This document shows positions 6,819 to 9,887 of a DNA stretch of 9,887 nucleotides, one piece after another. Position 1 is the stretch's first letter, and the number at the start of each line of letters is the position of its first letter. Made by a program: the position numbers and the translations under genes. Origin of the DNA: Firmicutes bacterium HGW-Firmicutes-10 (lineage in GTDB: Bacteria > Bacillota_I > Bacilli_A > Erysipelotrichales > Erysipelotrichaceae); NCBI GenBank assembly GCA_002841605.1, contig PHAF01000069.1:1-9887 (forward strand), in the 5' to 3' direction. The notes beneath the pieces are model-generated. The model was not told the origin of the DNA and searched no databases. It worked only from the letters and a program-made list of their open reading frames with translations.

Positions 6819-7670
6819 ATGGCGACGTTTCGTCAGATATTGAAGAATGCGATAAATATATGTGTACAGGCGGGAGTCAACGAAATGTTGGCCCGCCGTT
6901 TAATGTTGGAGTTGACCGAACAACGTCAACTGAACCTTTATCTGATTGATGACGAGGAAATCGATGAGAAGATACTTTCTGATTTTGAAAGAGGAATCGA
7001 GCGATTATGTAATCATGAACCATTGGCACACATATTGGGATATGAATGGTTCTTTGGCCGTAAGTTTTCGGTAAGCAAGGATGTTTTGGTTCCGCGGGAA
7101 GAAACGGAAGAGCTGATAGGGCATATCCTCTCGGATATCGATGAATTGTTTGGTCAAGGTGAGCTTGATTGTGCAGACATCGGTACAGGAAGTGGTGCAC
7201 TAGCAATCACATTGAAAGCAGAAGAACCTCGTTGCCGGGTATGGGCGAGTGACATCAGCGAAGAAGCACTTGATATTGCAAAGAAAAACGCCAGGCAACT
7301 TGATTGTGATGTCACTTTTCTTCAAGGAGATATGGCTCAACCACTAATCGACGCACAAGTAAAACTGGATGTTTGTATCAGCAATCCGCCATATATAAAA
7401 AAGGCGGAAATCGTTGAACGTTCAGTCGTTGATTTTGAGCCTCATGTTGCCTTGTTTGGCGGGGCGGACGGCTTGGATTTGTATCGCAAATTGCTAGATC
7501 AAGCGCCTTTGTTAATGAAAGAGCGCTCGATGATGGCTTTTGAGATGGGTTTTGATCAACAAGAAGCATTGCGTGATGAAGTTGTTTTAAGATTCCCGCA
7601 TTCGAGAGTTGAATTTAAAAAAGACATCAATGGTAAAGACAGAATGTGCTTTGTCTATTTTAATTGCTGA
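6819..7670 (+). CDS. prmC: Release factor glutamine methyltransferase
   Basis: PrmC transfers a methyl group from SAM to the glutamine of the GGQ motif in RF1 and RF2, which raises termination efficiency. The 283 residues match the usual length. A helical N-terminal substrate-binding domain (~1-85) precedes the Rossmann methyltransferase domain. Visible motifs are LVPREETEELI (90-100), SAM-binding motif I DIGTGSGALAI (120-130), WASDIS (142-147) and the catalytic NPPY (189-192), which holds the target amide. The ATG at 6819 has GGAGA (6809-6813) 5 nt upstream. The frame is open back to 6744, but those 25 codons lie within prfA and look like shadow sequence. It is the last gene of the tdk unit, and its TGA overlaps the terminator stem by one base. 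The prfA-prmC pairing is widely conserved. Confidence 0.97.
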   Translation: MATFRQILKNAINICVQAGVNEMLARRLMLELTEQRQLNLYLIDDEEIDEKILSDFERGIERLCNHEPLAHILGYEWFFGRKFSVSKDVLVPREETEELIGHILSDIDELFGQGELDCADIGTGSGALAITLKAEEPRCRVWASDISEEALDIAKKNARQLDCDVTFLQGDMAQPLIDAQVKLDVCISNPPYIKKAEIVERSVVDFEPHVALFGGADGLDLYRKLLDQAPLLMKERSMMAFEMGFDQQEALRDEVVLRFPHSRVEFKKDINGKDRMCFVYFNC

Positions 7671-7689
7671 GCAGGAAACCCTGCTTTTT
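7670..7689 (+). terminator. Rho-independent terminator after prmC
   Basis: AGCAGG (7670-7675) and CCTGCT (7680-7685) form a 6-bp stem with an AAAC loop, followed by TTTTT (7685-7689), then C and TTTT. The stem is short but GC-rich. It begins at the last base of the prmC stop codon and ends the tdk-MATE-prfA-prmC transcript. Confidence 0.8.
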
Positions 7690-7697
7690 CTTTTGAA

Positions 7698-7725
7698 TTG
7701 GTCATGAAAAACGGTTATGTATAAT
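7698..7725 (+). promoter_or_regulatory. Candidate distal promoter of yrdC-rpiB-glyA
   Basis: A perfect TATAAT (7720-7725) lies 16 nt after TTGGTC (7698-7703), which shares only the TTG with the -35 consensus. It follows the prmC terminator directly. A transcript starting near 7732 would have a leader of roughly 107 nt before the ATG at 7839. I see no recognised riboswitch in that leader. Confidence 0.4.
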
Positions 7726-7779
7726 CGCCACTAACATTATTCTATAAGAAAATCGAATAGGTGTTATGGACGATTGGTT

Positions 7780-7791
7780 TTTTCATGAAAA
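7780..7791. repeat. 12-bp palindrome TTTTCATGAAAA in the yrdC-rpiB upstream region
   Basis: This perfect inverted repeat lies between the two candidate promoters of yrdC-rpiB-glyA, about 16 nt before the proximal extended -10. Its right half is echoed at 7702-7710 (TCATGAAAA) near the distal promoter, with a similar following base pattern. The layout would suit an operator for a dimeric regulator, but AT-rich palindromes this short also arise by chance. Confidence 0.3.
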
Positions 7792-7806
7792 TACGTAGCG
7801 AAAATA

Positions 7807-7815
7807 TGTTAAAAT
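7807..7815 (+). promoter_or_regulatory. Candidate proximal extended -10 promoter of yrdC-rpiB-glyA
   Basis: TGTTAAAAT contains a TGn extension (7807-7809) and a 5-of-6 -10 box TAAAAT (7810-7815), with no recognisable -35. Transcription would start near 7822 and leave a leader of about 17 nt that includes the weak GGTGA ribosome-binding site (7830-7834). Confidence 0.4.
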
Positions 7816-7838
7816 AAATTGATGAAAATGGTGAACTT

Positions 7839-8894
7839 ATGAAAACATTGGTATTGAAAAAAGAAGATGTTAAAGAAATTGTCTCCATCCTTAATCAAGG
7901 AGGCATTGTAGCCCTGCCTACGGATACGGTTTACGGGTTAGCCGTCAAAATCGGACACCTTGAAGCCATTTCGAAATTGGTGAAAGTTAAAAACCGTCCT
8001 GAAAGTAAGCCGTTTATTCTGATGGTCAGTGCGAAAAGTCAAATCAGTGAGTATGCCAGCCTTAAACGTCGCGATCAAAAGTTGATCAAACGTTGGATGC
8101 CTGGTGCTATGACGTTTATTTTTAACAGGAAAAATTCGGATTTAGGCGATGGTAATGCTACCGTCGCTATTCGTATGCCGGATGACCCTTGGTTGATTAA
8201 CATCATCCGCAAAACAGGACCACTGTATGTTCCCGGCGCAAATGTAAGTGGCGAGAAGGTGGCTTTGACCACCGAGGAAGTCATGAACATGTTTGATGGA
8301 AAGATCGACGCAATCGTGGATGGGGTCAGCGGTGAAATCAAGTCAACGATCATTGATGCAACTGGTGGAAAACTGATTTTGATCCGTGAGGGACCGATTG
8401 GACTTAAAGAAGTTGAAACATCGATTTCCGAGGGAGGTAAAATGAAAATCGCACTAGCTGCCGATCATGGCGGAGTTACACATAAAGAGTTATTAAAAGA
8501 AAAATTGATTGAGTGGGGATATGAAGTCGAGGACTTCGGTACTCAAAGTGAAGATAGCGTCGATTACTCTGATTTTGTTTACCCGGCTGCAAAAGCTGTC
8601 AGTGAGGGACGGGCAGATAAAGGAATCATATTCTGTGGAACCGGTATTGGTGCCTCGATCACAGCGAATAAAGTAAATGGAATTCGCTGCGCACTTGTTA
8701 ATGATGTTACTGTTGCGGAAGTCACACGACTGCACAATGACAGCAATGTCTTGGCCATGGGTGGCCGGGTCATCAGTGAAGACACGATGTTAAAAATTGC
8801 CAGTGTCTGGCTCAATACACCGTTTAGTGAAGATGCGCGTCATCAACGCCGTATTCAAAAAATTGCTGATATCGAAAAGGCGGAGGACAAATGA
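7839..8894 (+). CDS. rpiB: Fusion of a short YrdC/Sua5-like domain with ribose-5-phosphate isomerase B
   Basis: One 351-codon frame encodes two domains. Residues ~1-195 are YrdC-like: LPTDTVYGLA, K51/R53 in KNRPESKPF, PGAMTFIF, AIRMPDDP and STIIDATGG. The SxN motif reads G133-A-N135 (VPGANVSGEK) instead of SAN, and the Sua5 C-terminal domain is absent. M202 onward is a complete 150-residue RpiB (interconversion of ribose-5-P and ribulose-5-P in the pentose phosphate pathway): MKIALAADHGG with D209/H210, the catalytic-type cysteine C266 (IIFCGTGIGASI), H299 in TRLHNDSN, then AMGGR. A strong AGGGAGGT (8431-8438) precedes an in-frame ATG at 8442 exactly at the RpiB boundary, so free RpiB may also be made. 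The start at 7839 has a weak GGTGA (7830-7834). The end overlaps glyA as ATGA. RpiB function is confident; whether the YrdC part is active is uncertain. Confidence 0.92.
   Translation: MKTLVLKKEDVKEIVSILNQGGIVALPTDTVYGLAVKIGHLEAISKLVKVKNRPESKPFILMVSAKSQISEYASLKRRDQKLIKRWMPGAMTFIFNRKNSDLGDGNATVAIRMPDDPWLINIIRKTGPLYVPGANVSGEKVALTTEEVMNMFDGKIDAIVDGVSGEIKSTIIDATGGKLILIREGPIGLKEVETSISEGGKMKIALAADHGGVTHKELLKEKLIEWGYEVEDFGTQSEDSVDYSDFVYPAAKAVSEGRADKGIIFCGTGIGASITANKVNGIRCALVNDVTVAEVTRLHNDSNVLAMGGRVISEDTMLKIASVWLNTPFSEDARHQRRIQKIADIEKAEDK
8431..8444 (+). promoter_or_regulatory. Internal ribosome-binding site and start codon for stand-alone RpiB
   Basis: AGGGAGGT (8431-8438) is followed by AAA and an ATG at 8442 that is in frame with the upstream YrdC domain (codon 202). 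It is a much better Shine-Dalgarno than the one at the gene's own start (GGTGA at 7830-7834). The ATG coincides with residue 1 of canonical RpiB (MKIALAADHGG). Internal initiation giving a ~150-residue RpiB alongside the fusion is likely but inferred. Confidence 0.6.
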
Positions 8895-9887
8895 AAGATC
8901 TTGTAATACAACAGGCGATTGCACATGAGTTGGGCCGTCAACGACATAATATTGAACTGATTGCTTCAGAAAACTATGTCTCAACCGATGTGCTTGAGGC
9001 GATGGGCAGTGTACTTACAAACAAGTATGCAGAAGGTTATCCACACAAACGCTACTATGGTGGATGTGAATATGTGGATATCGTTGAAGACTTGGCCAGG
9101 GAACGATTGATTGAAATTTTCGGTTGTGAGCATGCCAATGTCCAGCCGCATTCCGGATCACAAGCCAATATGGCCGTATACATGACCGTTTGTAAACCGA
9201 ATGATACGATTTTGGGAATGGACTTAAGTTCAGGTGGTCACTTAACCCATGGACATCCGATGAACTTTTCCGGAAAGCTATATAACTTTGTCAGTTATGG
9301 AGTTAAAAAAGATGATGAAACGATTGATTATGATGATGTTCGTGAAAAAGCGCTTGCAGTAAAACCGAAACTGATTGTTGCAGGAGCCAGTGCTTACTCA
9401 AGAATCATTGATTTCAAACGATTTAGAGAAATCGCGGACGAGGTCGGTGCATATTTGATGGTCGATATGGCACATATTGCCGGGTTGGTAGCTTCCGGTC
9501 ACCATCCTTCGCCGGTCCCTTATGCTCACTTCGTTACTTCTACAACTCACAAAACACTGCGCGTACCACGAGGCGGAATCGTCTTGTGTAAAAAAGAGTT
9601 TGCTGCAGAGCTGGATAAGAATGTTTTTCCGGGGATGCAAGGCGGACCGTTGATGCATATCATCGCCGCAAAAGCTGTCAGTTTCTATGAAATATTACAA
9701 TCAGACTTTAAAGGATATCAGGCTCAAGTCATTTCCAATGCAAAAGCGTTGGCGGATGAACTGTCGAAGCAAGGCTTCCGGATCGTGTCCGGAGGAACGG
9801 ATAATCATTTGGTTTTGGTCGATGTGAAGACCAATTTTGCATTGACGGGTAAAGAAGCAGAGAACCGATTGGATTTGGTCGGTATCA
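8891..9887 (+). CDS. glyA: Serine hydroxymethyltransferase (3' end outside window)
   Basis: This PLP enzyme interconverts serine plus tetrahydrofolate with glycine plus 5,10-methylene-tetrahydrofolate, the main supply of one-carbon units, in the cytosol. The visible 332 codons of an expected ~410 include IELIASENYVS, NKYAEGYPHKRYYGG, the cofactor region HSGSQANMAVY, VDMAHIAGLVASG and the PLP-binding lysine K221 in TSTTHKTLRVPRGG. Two usually conserved glycines differ: H52 in EGYPHKRYYGG (usually EGYPGxRYYGG) and V225 in KTLRVPRGG (usually KTLRGPRGG). The start ATG overlaps the rpiB stop (ATGA), and GGAGG (8882-8886) lies 4 nt upstream, so the two are co-expressed. The rpiB-glyA order is the Bacillus-type arrangement; upp and the ATP synthase genes would be expected next. 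The frame is intact to the window edge. Confidence 0.97.
   Translation, partial: MKDLVIQQAIAHELGRQRHNIELIASENYVSTDVLEAMGSVLTNKYAEGYPHKRYYGGCEYVDIVEDLARERLIEIFGCEHANVQPHSGSQANMAVYMTVCKPNDTILGMDLSSGGHLTHGHPMNFSGKLYNFVSYGVKKDDETIDYDDVREKALAVKPKLIVAGASAYSRIIDFKRFREIADEVGAYLMVDMAHIAGLVASGHHPSPVPYAHFVTSTTHKTLRVPRGGIVLCKKEFAAELDKNVFPGMQGGPLMHIIAAKAVSFYEILQSDFKGYQAQVISNAKALADELSKQGFRIVSGGTDNHLVLVDVKTNFALTGKEAENRLDLVGI

Noticed and set aside
7766..7798. Possible 10-residue leader peptide (MDDWFFHENT) upstream of yrdC-rpiB
   Set aside because: The only Shine-Dalgarno-like bases (AGGTG at 7759-7763) are 2 nt from the ATG, there is no run of regulatory codons, and no attenuator hairpin follows.

Overview
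The window looks like a chromosomal housekeeping region from a low-to-moderate-GC Bacillota (Firmicutes) bacterium, probably an anaerobe. An Erysipelotrichia-like or clostridial relative is my best guess, but this rests on gene content and order only. TGA is used as a stop (for example at 1485, 2302, 7670 and 8894), which argues against Mycoplasma-type code. All supported genes are on the + strand. There are no mobile elements, CRISPR arrays or RNA genes that I can support.

Layout. (1) 1-145: the tail of an unidentified membrane protein and its terminator. (2) 157-3404: a likely operon holding a two-gene form of the AmmeMemoRadiSam system (a Memo/LigB-like domain fused to AMMECR1, then a radical SAM enzyme overlapping it by 8 nt), followed by full-length Sua5 for tRNA t6A synthesis. 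(3) 3415-3723: rpmE (ribosomal protein L31, zinc-binding type) with its own candidate promoter, a leader hairpin and a terminator. (4) 3705-7689: tdk, a MATE transporter, prfA and prmC, joined by three junctions that each have exactly 1 nt between stop and start, then a terminator. (5) 7690-9887: a spacer with two candidate promoters, a fused YrdC-RpiB gene, and glyA (overlapping by ATGA), which runs off the window end.

The order rpmE-tdk-prfA-prmC-sua5-rpiB-glyA is the classical Bacillus-type arrangement, normally followed by upp and the ATP synthase operon. Three departures stand out. A MATE gene sits between tdk and prfA. Full-length Sua5 lies upstream of rpmE. The usual sua5 slot holds a short YrdC domain fused in frame to RpiB, with no separate arginine-phosphatase gene (ywlE) between.

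Functionally, most genes serve translation and one-carbon/nucleotide metabolism: L31, RF1 and the methylase that modifies RF1, threonylcarbamoyl-AMP synthase, thymidine kinase, ribose-5-phosphate isomerase B and serine hydroxymethyltransferase. The least understood part is the AmmeMemoRadiSam pair, whose chemistry is not established to my knowledge. The most unusual single gene is yrdC-rpiB: it keeps a strong ribosome-binding site and ATG exactly at the RpiB boundary, and its YrdC domain has lost the Ser of the conserved SxN motif.
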